Assembly: GCA_035771175.1 (NCBI GenBank)
Contig: CM069612.1
Span: 28,158,150 to 28,222,149, forward strand
Source: Paratinospora sagittata
Lineage: Eukaryota; Streptophyta; Magnoliopsida; Ranunculales; Menispermaceae
Length of the DNA stretch: 64,000 nucleotides
Direction: 5' to 3'
In this document: positions 47,030-61,241 of the stretch, one piece after another
How the letters are laid out: each line of letters begins with the position of its first letter
Numbering within the stretch: the stretch's first letter is position 1
Position numbers and translations under genes: made by a program
The notes under the pieces: model-generated
What the model was told of the DNA's origin: nothing
The model's input: the letters and a program-made list of their open reading frames with translations, nothing else
Databases searched by the model: none

Positions 47030-47046
47030 GAGGTGGAGGTGGAGAT
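47030..47046 (+). other. Polypurine tract of copia 40597-47425
   Basis: Purine-rich GAGGTGGAGGTGGAGAT directly before the 3' LTR at 47048. It contains single T interruptions. Confidence 0.7.
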
Positions 47047-47047
47047 T

Positions 47048-47425
47048 TATTGGGGTCCACCTCTTTGGGCGAAGAAAAAAAAAGGGTTGGTGGCCGCCTA
47101 CGAGGGTGGCCAACAACTCGGTCAACAATTTAGCGCAGCCAGCGCGCCGAATTGTTTGAAAAATGGTTGTATAAATATATATATATATTTAAATTATGAA
47201 AATGCCCCTTAATACTCCTAAAAATAGAGCCTTACTTTGATCTTGAAAATCATTGGAGAGATCTATTTTGAGAGATCTAATTCTGAGAGATCCACCTAAG
47301 GGTGAAGTTTGTAATCCCTGTGAATACAATTTTGCTGTCTCCCGTGGACGTAGGCAATTTGCCGAACCACGTTAAATATTGTTGTCTTATTTTTCTTTCA
47401 TGCTTTACCACGATTTTGCATAACA
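47048..47425 (+). repeat. 3' LTR of copia 40597-47425
   Basis: 378 bp from TATTGGGGTCCACCTC to GCATAACA. It is the undisrupted version of the LTR and lacks the LINE patch. It contains a short (AT)n run at 47175-47190. Confidence 0.9.
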
Positions 47426-47430
47426 CGCAG

Positions 47431-48426
47431 AGCTTTCCAATCCTTTGGAACATCACCATATTCCAGTGTTCTAAAGGAAGGTCGTCGATGCCAATCCACC
47501 CCCTGTTGCACCTGACCTTCCTTTTTTTTTTCCATTGAAGATACGGGTGCCATGGCACAGCTTTGAAATAGTCGGACTTGAATATCGAGAGCACCTCGTG
47601 TTTTTCGTCGCGGCTAGAACACCAAAACATGGCTCAGTCGACCGCCATGGAACACAACTGGATTTTGCGTTTTGTAGTGGATGAAAAACATTTTTCAGAC
47701 TTAACTCTGAATAACACCATCCCCATTTCCCACCCGTAGGGTCCATTGCCAATTGAGGCGTCATCATAAGACATGAACTTGAAACCACACTTGCGGTAAA
47801 ACCATTCCTCGAAAGCACCCCAACCGTGTCCAGGGGCATCTTCCGGGATAAATAAGGCCCAAGACCGACCTTTCTCAAATTTTGAGACCCTCAAAAACCT
47901 CTCACGAGCATTTCTAAGGACCTCAATGATGATCGATTCATTCAGATTTCTAAATGTTTTTTAAAACCCTATTCAGATTCAAAATGAGTGGCAAGCCTCA
48001 GCTGGCTTAGAAACCATTCCGCAAAAACAATTTGTAGCTTTAGGAAGAAGGTTTTGCCGATCACCTCTTTGATCTTAAGCCAACTTTAGATACTGATTCA
48101 GTAAAAAACTCCTTTCCACCGACCTTGAGATGGAGCAATCGAACTAATAACCTTAAAGTCACCATGGAGAAAGAACTAGAAGAAGAGTATAAGAGAGATC
48201 ACGTAACCATGGAGCAGGGCAAAGAACCAACAAGAACCGTAAAGAAATGAGAGAGGCCAAGGAGAGAGAACAAAATGAAAGGCTAAAAGAAATGTAGAGA
48301 TCGGGTGTGAAAGATCAAATGAGGGGAAGGATTGAAATCAAGAAACGAGGAATGGAGATGAGCTAGGGAAGAGACCCGGCAAAGCCATTCAACCGAAGAG
48401 CAGAGAGTTGTTACATCTTGACTTTT
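47431..48426 (-). pseudogene. LINE 5' region and N-terminal part of ORF1
   Basis: Minus strand. 47894-47634 reads RVSKFEKGRSWALFIPEDAPGHGWGAFEEWFYRKCG, and after a frame change RGWIGIDDLPLEHWNM and FQRIGKLC up to the copia junction. GWIGIDDLPL...W is typical of the DUF4283 domain of plant LINE ORF1. The 5' untranslated part runs to 48426, where the target duplication starts. No gene is seen in 47900-48426. Confidence 0.75.
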
Positions 48427-48894
48427 GTGCATTTAAAATTTTAAACCAATCAATCTAAATTGATCCGATCATGTTTGATTTGAATTAGATTTGAACATTA
48501 AACCGACTTAAACCAAATTATTGACACCCTTACATTTTTTAGGTCCAACAAATCATATATATATATATTGAATTTAAAGTATTAAAAGGCAAAAGTAAAG
48601 TAAAACCTAAAGGCTAAAATTAAGTTAAAAATTACAAAGTTGAAAACTCATTAAAGATGAACGATGAAACAAACTTTTAAAAGTTTGAAATTAACTCTAC
48701 AACATATACCGTAGGACAAAAACGTTGCCGAAGTTATCATCATAAAAACTTTTTGCTCTAACTAAATGCATCCAATCTTATGAATTTTTAACTAGCAAAC
48801 CCAATATTAATTATTTGTAATATAAAATTATCTTAATCCTTGACATAGTAGAGTGCTAAAAGTAGATTCATGTAGTTAACTAACCTCATATAGC
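48427..48894. repeat. Right part of AT-rich repeat X, also at 50600-51003
   Basis: About 470 bp collinear with 50600-51003: TGCATTTAAAATTTTAAAC, GGACAAAAACGTTGCC, CTCTAACTAAATGCATCCAA and CTTGACATAGTAGAGTG occur in the same order in both. It ends in CATATAG directly before the CRK half-exon at 48895. No gene. Confidence 0.8.
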
Positions 48895-49315
48895 GGTCGT
48901 TCTGCATATCACCCACAATTGACCGATTTGAGTACCGCAACATGCAACGCTCGAAATATATGATGGCTTCTCTCTGGTTTGGGCATCTTTGGGTGACACC
49001 TTCTCTTGCTGCTTGTACACAAGATTGGCAAAACTGGGGGGTATTGTCGCCTCTGCATTGAAACAACCCATAAATTCTATCTGGGTTTTGCCCAATTGTA
49101 ACGTTCCCGAACAAACCGTTACTGGTAGACACGTTTAAGGATAAAGATGAAAGGAGGAGGTTGAGGTTTGTGGAGTAAGTGCTGGTGTTGGTGAAGTTGC
49201 CTGTTGTGCCACAGAAGTGGTATACATAGTCTTGGGGTTGGGCAGAAATAAAGCTCAAATTGATGAGAAATATTGCAGAGAGAAGTAAGAGAAACTTGAA
49301 GGAATGATTAGCCAT
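48895..49315 (-). pseudogene. CRK 5' half-exon: signal peptide and first DUF26 domain
   Basis: Minus strand from ATG 49315: MANHSFKFLLLLSAIF signal peptide, then a DUF26 domain with [13 protein letters not shown] and the later conserved cysteines ([13 protein letters not shown]). It matches the start of 4895-8360 almost residue for residue and breaks off at 48895 after SNRSIVGDMQND. The frame then runs into unrelated sequence and stops at 48833. The missing remainder corresponds to 24305-27390. The last 39 bp of this fragment (48895-48933) overlap in sequence with 27352-27390, with six differences. Confidence 0.88.
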
Positions 49316-50065
49316 GGTTGGAATGGGGGAAAGGTGGTTAATTTGATGGAGTTTTGAAGATGCTCTGGTGTTTTAGACTAGTATGCTTTTTGGGTTTGGA
49401 AAAAATCTCTTTTTTTTTTTTTTTATGCACTGTGGTCCTGTGGAGTCCTTGGAGAAAGAGGAAGGAGACTGAAAATGATGGAAGTTACAGCATTTAACTG
49501 TATCTGCTGCTGAATTGAACAAACATGAGTTCAATATTTGTGAAGGGAGATCATGTAGTCCAAGAGTTCGTTTAAGTTAACTGGTTTTAGGTCTCTACTA
49601 GTGCCATATGGGTCCATTGATAAAGAGAAGAAAAAATAAAAATAAAAATAGGATGGACTGACAGATGGCAAAATATGGTAAGTGGAGTTGTTTAGTTATG
49701 TATAGCAAGTCGTAGTCCAACTGTCCGAGTACTTAGGACAACCTTGGCGACTACAGAGTCAACAATGCGGTCGAGAAATGCCAGGTCTTGTACGTCAGAA
49801 AAGGAAGTCATCAGGTACTGTACGCATTGCGTTTTTCCCCTGTTTTAGGCCTTTTTAGAGGTCCACGTGGATATTAATTCAATTTTATAAGTGTATATAT
49901 ATTTATTATTTACAATGCAACATTACGTTCATGGCCCTAGTATGGATAAGACCAATTTTTGAGAGAACGTGTAGCACGTGTTGATAAGTCAACACGAGGA
50001 ACCCACGAAGGTTCAGGGTGGATCGAGGTTCCACTAACAACTTAGGTCCGAGCCCCACCATGCAC
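49316..50065 (-). promoter_or_regulatory. Upstream region of the CRK half-gene, homologous to that of unit A
   Basis: Collinear with 8361-9120: TTAACTGGTTTTAGGTCTCT and GTGCCATATGGGTCCATTG occur at the same spacing from the ATG in both. It contains one AGTCAA W-box-type motif at 49757-49762. It shows that the fragment at 48895 came with its own promoter. A T-rich run lies at 49409-49424. No gene. Confidence 0.7.
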
Positions 50066-50524
50066 ATCAGGCGCCGAGACCATATAAAATTGGACACTGA
50101 AACCTATCAAATTACAAGGATATTATGGCCTAAATTAAAGATAATTTACTTTATATTACTTATTGAATTTGGACCTTGACACCTTGTGCTTTAGTGTGGC
50201 TAGGTGGTAAGGGACTTAGGCTAAGTGTTGATATTCATCATAATTTACTCACATTTAGTTAAGGGTAACAATGAATTGATTCATATTGAGAAGCCAAGTT
50301 GAACTGGTGCATTTGATTTCATTTTATTCATTTTTTTTTAAATAAGTTTAGTTTGAATTAGGTTTGAAAAATATATAACTTGAATGGTTTGGTTTGAATT
50401 ATGATTTGTGGCATTAAAAACAATTTAAATCAAATTGAACCGATTTTAAAAATAAAAAAAAGTATCAATATTTAGTAAAGATTGTTATAAACTTTATTAA
50501 ATATGCATTGGAAAATTTAGTATT

Positions 50525-50578
<54 letters not shown>

Positions 50579-51239
50579 TAATTATTTTGATTCATTTAAG
50601 GTATATGCATTTAAAATTTTAAACACATCAAATTCAAACCGAATCAAACCAATTATATTTTGTTTGGGTTGATAAATTCGAAATAAATCAATCATCTAAA
50701 TTAAACCGAACCCGATCACATTTAGTTTAAATTAAGTTTGAACATCTAACTGACCTGAACCGAATTATTAACACCACCTGTACATTACTTGGTCTGAACT
50801 ATTAACATATATTGTAGGACAAAAACGTTGCCAAAGTTTTTCATCATAAAAACTTTTGCTCTAACTAAATGCATCCAATCTTATCAATTTTTAATTAGCA
50901 AATCCAATATTAATTATTTGTACTATAAAAATTATCTTAATCCTTGACATAGTAGAGTGGTAATAGCGGATTCATGTAGTTAACTAATTAACCTATATAG
51001 TTAAGGGAAGGTTTTGTTAAGTTGTGTATTTATATGTTTTGTCCATAGGTGCATAAAATTTCATTACCAGAAATATTATACTACAAAGAAAGAATATCAA
51101 CGACGCATCTGATTAGTTAAATAAGAACATCAAACGTTGTATTTAGATAATTTACGTACAAGTGTTAGGTAGAAACAGAAAATAAATTTCAAGCTAATAA
51201 CAGTTACGTGGGAAAAATATACATTAATGTTCAAAGTCT
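50066..51239. repeat. Intergenic AT-rich region with repeat X and an (AT)n tract
   Basis: No coding sequence. 50385-51003 is the intact version of the X repeat found in two parts at 27391-27639 and 48427-48894. A pure (AT)n microsatellite lies at about 50530-50576. 51004-51239 is the 3' flank of the CRK at 51240. Confidence 0.7.
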
Positions 51240-53867
51240 TCATCTTGGGGTAACATCAGAAATAGTAACTCCATTTACAGAAGTACTTGATGATGTTCCT
51301 GATTGAATGGCCCCTCTCCCAACAGAGAATGCAGGTTGAGTAGGTTGAGGAAGCTCTACCAATTCACTTCCAAGTGCCACAACCACATATGACATGGTTG
51401 GCCTATCAGCTGCATCTTTTTGAACACACAAGAGTCCAACATGAATACATCTTAATACCTCTTGTTCCGAGCTCGACTCGATTAACAGTGGATCCATGAA
51501 ATCCAATTCTCTACCTTCATTCCATAGATTCCATGCCTGTGAGATATATGATCATTATTTTAATAAGCCTCATGAACATATGTTAAGAAGAGTATGTTCA
51601 TCAAGAAAGTAGGTAGACCTCACATATGAAAGGAGGCTTTGAGCTTGCCCTGTAAGGTAGAATCCATTACTTCTTTTCCCACTTAAAATTTCAAGTAAGA
51701 CTACTCCAAAGCTGAAGACATCAGACTTTATAGAGAAAAGCCCCTCCATAGCATACTCTGGAGCCATATATCCACTGTTTTCACAATATAAAATTTCAAC
51801 TCAACGTTATTGACATTGAAACATGGTTGGACTATAGGAAAAACTGGCATGGAACAAGGCAGAGAAAAAAAGTGCATATGGGATGATAAGCAAAGAACAT
51901 TCTTACTGTGTGCCCACAATTCTCCTAGTGTTGGCTTGTTTTTGATTTTCACCAAAAATCCTAGCCATGCCAAAGTCTGAAATTTTTGCGTTCATCTCAT
52001 CATCTAACAAAACATTGTTAGGTTTGAGATCTCTATGGATGATCATAAGTCTAGAATCCTCGTGAAGATAAAGAAGCCCCCGAGCAAGTCCGTGGATAAT
52101 GTTAAAACGAGTTTTCCAATCAAGTTCTGTGGATCTTGTTGGGTCTGCAAAAGAGAGCAGCTAGTTTAATTAATTAGGTCTCTAACCAACAACAATCACT
52201 CGATTCGAAAAAGAAAAAGAAAAAAAGAAACCGAAATGTTAATTCGAGATTTGGTACCAAATAGAAACCAATCAAGGCTCCTGTTGGGCATGAACTCATA
52301 GATTAGTAGCTTTTCTTCTTCTTCTATACCATAGCCCAAGAGCCTTACAAGATTCCTATGTTGAAGCTTTGCTATTAGGATGACTTCATTTTTGAACTCC
52401 TCTAAACCTTGCCAAGATCTCCTTGAAAGCCTTTTCACTGCTACTTCCTTTCCATCAGGCATAACTCCCTGAAAAAAAATTCCATTAATTATTCCAACAT
52501 TTTTCTTGTAAATCATTAATCCAAATGGAGAAATGCTAAACCAATGGTAATTAATTAAATTAGAAAGATTTGTTACCTTGTAAACGATACCAAACCCACC
52601 TTGTCCAAGAATATTTGAATCAGAGAAATCATCCGTAGCAAGTTTTATAGTCACTAAATCGATCAAGGGAAGTTCCTGATTGTTCATCTCATCGCCTCCT
52701 CCTGTGCTCCTGGACGAGAAATTAGTCGCACTTGGAGCCACCAAATCACGTAATAAGGCCCGCTCGCTTTTCTCTTCATCTGAAAGAAACTAAATAAATT
52801 AGTACCAGTTTTCAAGAATCATTGAAGATGGCTACAATGTGTTGACATTTTACCTTTGTGATCTCTCTTCCTCTGCCTTCGACAATAGAAGCCGATGCCA
52901 ATCAGGAATACACCTAGAGCCATTGATACACTAATGCCAATAGCAATCCTTGATATTCTTCCTTTCTTATCTGTTACAATAAATTCCACATTATATGCAA
53001 TTCTAAATCAAGCCAATCAAGCCTAAGTAATTGCAGTTTTCTAGAGAAATCAAGGTAGATCAATGTCTAATCTTGGAAGAAAATCCAATCTGAAACATAA
53101 AATTTCTTACCTTTCCCATCTGATGAGACTCTATAAAATGGATACAACTCAAATCTCATACTGCAACTGGGACTAAGAACAATTCCTGCTTTATATTTGG
53201 CACAACATCCAACAATATCGCCTATGGTGTTTGTTAAGCATTCTCCACAACTGCCCGGAGTTATGTCCTTAGTACACTGAGCAAGACTATATATCTTGTT
53301 CTTCCCATTTATCCCAACTTCTCCAGTAGAAAACAATCTCTTTGTATCAGAAGTTGCCTTACTAGAAACCATCATCAATAAACCCCTTAAAGCTTCTGTA
53401 AATTTGATTGGATCTGATATATCTTGAGCACTTTCATTCCAATTTGGATACTTCCCAATGTAAACCATCAAGGAGAAGAAGTTCTTATACGAGTACCGAA
53501 CTTCACAAACTTCGTAAAAGATCGTCGCTTCTTTTCCATGTGGGCAACCTTTTAGTATCCCTTCAGTTGCATTTTGGATGCAATTTTCACAAACCAATGA
53601 TGTGATATCACCTCTACATAGACCAAGTCCATAAACTTGATCAGGGCTGTTGCCTATGGTGGTGTTGTAGTAACCTGTAGATGAAGTTTTAGAGGGAAGA
53701 GATTGAAGAAACTGTATGAGATTCAAATCAAAAGTGCTGTTTGATGTGTAATTAGAATCAACTGGGCAAATGGTGAAAAGGGGATCTGCTGCTATTCTAG
53801 TGCCATAAAGCATGAGAAGGCACAAAAATAAAAAACATGAGGAGATTGAAACATTATTCCCAGTCAT
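51240..53867 (-). CDS. Cysteine-rich receptor-like protein kinase (CRK), complete
   Basis: Seven exons on the minus strand: 53111-53867, 52854-52970, 52577-52779, 52258-52468, 51907-52144, 51624-51774, 51240-51536. Introns are GT-AG and the total is 1974 bp (657 aa), in frame. The start [18 protein letters not shown] gives a typical signal peptide; the same frame extends upstream to 54053 but that adds a non-signal leader. Two DUF26 domains have [13 protein letters not shown] and [13 protein letters not shown]. Exon 2 encodes the membrane helix ([20 protein letters not shown]) and a basic stop-transfer. The kinase has [35 protein letters not shown] and MAPEYAME. It ends SDVTPR. It lacks the Pro-rich hinge of the unit A/B type and belongs to a different CRK subgroup. 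Likely functional; expression is unknown. Confidence 0.93.
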
Positions 53868-55026
53868 CCTTAATTGAAGAGACACATTTCCTAGCAGCCT
53901 TAGAATCATTAAGGAAAAAGGAGAGAGAGCAGAATAAAAGAAGAAAGAAGAAGAAACTAAGTATTTTAGAAAGAGCACGTATTGATCTTTCTGCAACATT
54001 TGCATAGTTTGACTTAATAAAAATATTGCAGTGGATGGTAGAATGTTATGCACCTCTTGATTTTTATAATTATTCTAATAATATGGGCATTGTTTTCTGT
54101 TAATAAGCTAAAAAAAGTTAGACTTTATTTGATATGTTTATGGGAACAGAACAGTGTATTTGACTTAAAAACTAGGTAAGACGGCTTGCTTTTGGTTCCC
54201 ACAAATTTATGCAAAAAGTTATAAAAAGGAAAAAAAAAAAAAAAAAAAGGTATGAAAAAGGTGATTTATTGTTTGAGAAAAGTTATTAATTATAAAGTCA
54301 TATGAAATAACTTGGTCTGATTTTGTTTTTTATATAAATAATTTATTGATGGATACAGAAAAGGCAGTTAATTGGATCTGTATATGCAGACAAATATTAA
54401 AAATGGTTAAATACAAATGATGTTGAATAGGGTACATAACTATGGCTGTTTCTAAAAAAAAAATATGTCATTATCAGGGAAATGACCAAGTTGGTGTGGT
54501 CACATTTTTCGTTAATTATATATTTATTAGTACCGGTAGTGACATAAATTAAAAGAAATTTTGAAGGCTATCCGCAATCAAAGTTCTTTTCGACGACTTA
54601 GTATCTTATATTATGTTATTTTTAGACTTAAGGATGAAGAACATGTGTGCTAATAAACCAATTGGCTAAAGGATATTGAATGATCTCATCTCCTTCTACT
54701 ATAATTCTCTTACCCTCTTCTTATTGTCAAAATTATTATATTATTAACTGTAGTAATATCCTCATTTTTCAATGAATTAAATTCAAAGGTTGCTCAATGT
54801 TTAAGGGTGGTTGCTAGCAGAACCATTGACCATAGGCTTAGAGAGAGCAGACAAAAATTTAGTTTTTCCATATGGTATGTCACTGGAAATATGATTAATT
54901 AAACATCGATTTACTCAGCAAATCACATGCACTCCTATTCTCCATTGCTCTCAATTGGCAAACTATCCCTTGTTTTTGAAATGTTCTTTGCATTGACCTT
55001 AAACCAAAGACATTTACAAAACTAAC
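53868..55026. other. Upstream region of CRK 51240-53867; no gene
   Basis: AT-rich non-coding DNA. TTGACT, a W-box-type core, lies at 54009-54014 about 145 bp upstream of the ATG. A poly-A run is at 54231-54248. Nothing coding is supported in either strand. Confidence 0.5.
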
Positions 55027-55325
55027 ATTTTTTTTTCTTTTTTTTGGAGAAGATACAACCCAGTTTAAAATTGTCCTTTCATGGAGTATCCGACCTATTC
55101 TAAACCGATTGAGAGGCCACAAGATCACCACCATGAGTACAAGTGTCAGCCATGTTTGCTAATCGGTGTACGGTGTTTAGGTGCGATACTTCCTCTTTTT
55201 GGAACCTACGGAGTGCCGCTTTACCATTTATTTATTAATCTTCTCGCTTTGCCGAGACTCGAACTTGCGACCTTCACCTTCCATAGTCGTGTGATGACCA
55301 CTGTGCCAACTGCCCGTTGGGAACT
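55027..55325 (-). mobile_element. tRNA-derived SINE-like element
   Basis: On the minus strand TGGCACAGTGGTC (about 55307-55295) resembles a pol III A box and GCAAGTTCGAGTC (about 55270-55258) a B box, at tRNA-like spacing. The element then runs to an A-rich 3' tail, seen on the plus strand as T-rich sequence at 55027-55046. This head-plus-tail plan fits a SINE of about 300 bp. A convincing target duplication was not found. Confidence 0.6.
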
Positions 55326-55589
55326 CTGTCCATTCAAACACTCAAGACTTGTGAGTCAAAGAAACAAGACAAAAGTGGCAGCCCCAACCATTAATAAAAG
55401 GGGAACAATGGCTTGAAGCGGCAATAAGGCCCAATAAGGCTACAACTACTTCTTACCTCTCCAGAGATAAGGACACTCGAACCTTGACCTCGATGAGGTA
55501 GGTAGATTCCACAACCACTCAAACTCGATCTTTGACCTCTGGTCACTTCACCTGTAAGTCTTTTTTCTAGTTCTTAATCGATGACCCTT

Positions 55590-56265
55590 CTTTCCCCTCA
55601 TTTCCTATGCCAATTTGATTTGGGAAGCTCATTTTCCATCAAAGGTTAAAATTTTCCTGTCGATAATAAGCTTAACATGGGTGACAAGTTTCAAAGGAGA
55701 CTACCTTTTACTTATTTGGTTCCTCACTGTTGTCCGTTGTGTGTTAATAGTGCAGATGACACGATTCATCTTTTCTTTATATGCCCCTTTTTCTTGAAGA
55801 TATGAGGTGAATGGCGGACTACAATTAGGGGCAGATTTTCCCCCTCAATGAATTATGAGGAATCTTTATCGCTTACTCACATTCGAGGGCTTAATGGTAG
55901 TCAAGTCAAAATCATGAGATTGGCGAATCTTGCAACTTTATGAATGATTTAGGTGGAGAGCAATCATCGTATTTTTTATAGAATCTCAAGAAGCGGGGAG
56001 GATGTGGGGAATGATGCTTTGCTTCTTGCAAGTTCGTGGGTAGTAGTGGCTTTTAAAATCAATGGGACTTCTCCATTAATGATTGGACTAGGAAATGGGG
56101 AGAACGATTGTATCGAGTTGTTCTCCTTTGTGGTGTTTGGCTTATAGCACTGTTTTGTGTCTGTTTTTGTTTGAGTGCTGCTGGTGCTCCATAGGGCTGT
56201 GGAACAATTTTTATGCTTATTATTAATACAACTGTTTGTTTACTCTCAAAATAAAAAATAAAAAA
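55590..56265 (+). mobile_element. 5'-truncated LINE, 3' end
   Basis: Plus-strand remnant of an L1-type ORF2 end. It reads a zf-RVT-like stretch (CCPLCVNSADDTIHLFFICPF near 55725) with stops. A short untranslated part follows, ending GTTTACTCTCAAAATAAAAAATAAAAAA, an A-rich tail. The tail region resembles the 3' end of the LINE at 27640-48426. 5' truncation is usual for LINE copies. The stretch 55326-55589 has no recognised content. Confidence 0.75.
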
Positions 56266-56460
56266 ATATCAAGCTTATCAATAATGCTCTAACTAAATTT
56301 GTTATTCCAAATGCATAAGCTTGAAGGAGAAAATTTACTATGCATATTTTCTTGGAAATCATGTAAAAATAGCAATCACAAATTCTGAGATTTAGACATT
56401 TTTGTGATTGAGGACACCCTTACAACACTCTGATTTACAAGGCAATTCCATTGTACCTAC

Positions 56461-59498
<3,038 letters not shown>

Positions 59499-59882
59499 GT
59501 TTGAGTGTGCAGATTCATGGGTCGATTTAATTAAGGTTCGCATGGAGAAATTGGCCATTAATGGATCTAAGAAGAGGTAGTGGCAGGATGCTTGTGGTCA
59601 AATCAGAAAGAGGAGATTAGTATATGAAACACAGTATTGTTATAAACGATGAGAACAGCATGAGTGGGCTTTCCTAGAAACTCATACATGTTTTACTAAA
59701 TGTTAGTCAAGGAAGATTATTCTTTTTATTTTATTTGAAAAATGGAATTCTAATTATTTAATATTTCTTTCAAATAAAAAATAAAAATGGTAGTTGACGG
59801 TAATGACTACGACACATCAGATCTACACCTGAACGATGTAACCTAAGTAATGGTTCAACACTCACATAGGAAAAATACCCTC

Positions 59883-59885
<3 letters not shown>

Positions 59886-59929
<44 letters not shown>

Positions 59930-59935
59930 TATATA
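59886..59935. repeat. (AT)n microsatellite
   Basis: About 50 bp of uninterrupted AT dinucleotides. Confidence 0.9.
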
Positions 59936-60148
59936 GCCTATTGAGGTTTGGACCCCAATTACTAAGGCAAGCCCCCTTTAAATAGTATTTTAATTAACTA
60001 TTGTCTAATCTGAAAATTGCACATAAAATAGACACTGCCCTTTTATTCTCCTTCATATTGTAATCCAGCATTTTAGATGTCGTTTTTTTATTTAATGTAA
60101 CATATTATAAAATGCTTGGTTCAAGTAATTTTGGCTAGGCTACATAAA

Positions 60149-60149
<1 letters not shown>

Positions 60150-60203
<54 letters not shown>
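60150..60203. repeat. (AT)n microsatellite
   Basis: About 54 bp of uninterrupted AT dinucleotides. Confidence 0.9.
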
Positions 60204-60204
<1 letters not shown>

Positions 60205-61047
60205 CTGATAATACAAAAATTAAATATATTGTTATACGGACTATTATAAGAAAAATACTTGAAAGAATTTGTCCCATGACCATTTTTGCCAAACTTTTGA
60301 AATTAAGCCATTAAACTTATATTTATCATTTATTTTAAAATTTAGTTACGCAACTATTATGGTAATTTACATAATTCTTCACTCCTTCCACTTCTCCTAA
60401 TGTTAAGCTACTTTACAATCAATTTATCTTATTATCTACCTTTAATAATTATAATATTTTACTATTTGTTAATCACCTTCTTTTTATTTATAAATAAAAG
60501 ACATTTTTAGTAATTTAATACAAACAGTACTAATAATATGCAAAAAAATAATAATATTATCAATTATATATCTTTCATTTGAAATTATAATTAATAGAAA
60601 AACACATGCAACACATATGAACATAAGCTAATATATATATATATATATATACCCGCTGCAAATTCACACACACAAATTAATTAGATAATAATCATAATAT
60701 ATAGTTTAACTTCTTCGTATGATGAATTAAAGCTTGATTAAACTATCTTTTTGTCATCCTTGTATATCTTACTCTTGCAATTTACTTCTTTCAAAATGTT
60801 AAAAAAAAAATAAAAAATCAATAGCTTAAGAAGTTGGATATACATATATATATATAATTTACTTTTCTGTGAAAAATATGTCAAAGAGAAAATTAAATCA
60901 ATCCAAGGGTATTAAAAATAAATGTAGTTAGAAATATTATATATATAATAAACCGGTTTACTTACTAATATATAATTAGGTTGATAGAGAAGCAATTAAT
61001 ACACACAATTAATTAACTAAAGAAATGGAAGCATATACATCTTGTAA

Positions 61048-61241
61048 TATTTATAAATGAGAATTAATGTTAATCTAACTGCAAATTAAAAGTTGTAACT
61101 ACATGTGTAATTACATGTTTATATTCATTGAATTATTTATTACACGTGCGACATACTAATATCCAATGAATATATATACATATATAGTTGCACGTACAGT
61201 TACAATTTTTACAGTTAGATTAATATTTTTTTTTATAAATA
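61048..61241. mobile_element. Fold-back MITE-like inverted repeat
   Basis: The left arm (TTTATAAATG, TTAATCTAACTGC, AGTTGTAACTAC, ATTCATTGAA) is repeated in reverse complement on the right (TCCAATGAAT, GTTACAATTTTTACAG, TTAGATTAATA, TTTATAAATA). The arms are about 70 bp with mismatches and enclose a short loop. TA at both edges is compatible with a Stowaway-type target site. No coding sequence. Confidence 0.6.

Larger units (their letters stand above)
40597..47425 (+). mobile_element. Ty1/copia retrotransposon inside the LINE ORF1
   Basis: 5' LTR 40597-41282, 3' LTR 47048-47425, perfect target duplication CGCAG (40592-40596 and 47426-47430). Both LTRs begin TATTG rather than TG and end AACA. 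The primer site TGGTATCAGAGA starts at 41286, and a purine tract lies at 47030-47046. Gag, protease, integrase, RT and RNase H follow in copia order. The 5' LTR carries a 320-bp foreign patch and the protease is interrupted by 42861-44034. Many stops are present, so it is inactive. It is related to the rearranged copia at 30722-38156. Confidence 0.92.
27640..48426 (-). mobile_element. L1-type LINE, near full length, with two copia insertions and a MITE
   Basis: A minus-strand non-LTR retrotransposon flanked by a 12-bp target duplication, GTACATTTAAAA (27628-27639) and GTGCATTTAAAA (48427-48438), one mismatch. 5' to 3' on the minus strand it has ORF1 (DUF4283-type, about 47894-47431 then 40591-38966), an endonuclease (38879-38157) and an RT (30721 to about 28850). 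A zinc-binding RVT domain (28262-27954) and a 3' tail close to that of the LINE piece at 56200-56265 follow. Removing the two copias (7.4 and 6.8 kb) leaves about 6.5 kb, usual for plant L1. ORF1 reads straight through the removed copia at CGCAG (GKLCDGLLEVSDD). It is inactive, with stops in both ORFs. Confidence 0.85.

Noticed and set aside
47902..48426. Possible host gene upstream of the LINE ORF1
   Set aside because: Only short frames; position and boundary at the target duplication fit the LINE 5' untranslated region.
53868..54053. N-terminal extension of the CRK at 51240 to the first ATG at 54053
   Set aside because: The added 62 residues hide the signal peptide; the ATG at 53867 gives the normal CRK length and signal sequence.
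55081..55416. 111-aa plus-strand open frame
   Set aside because: It runs antisense through the SINE-like element and has no protein-family signature.
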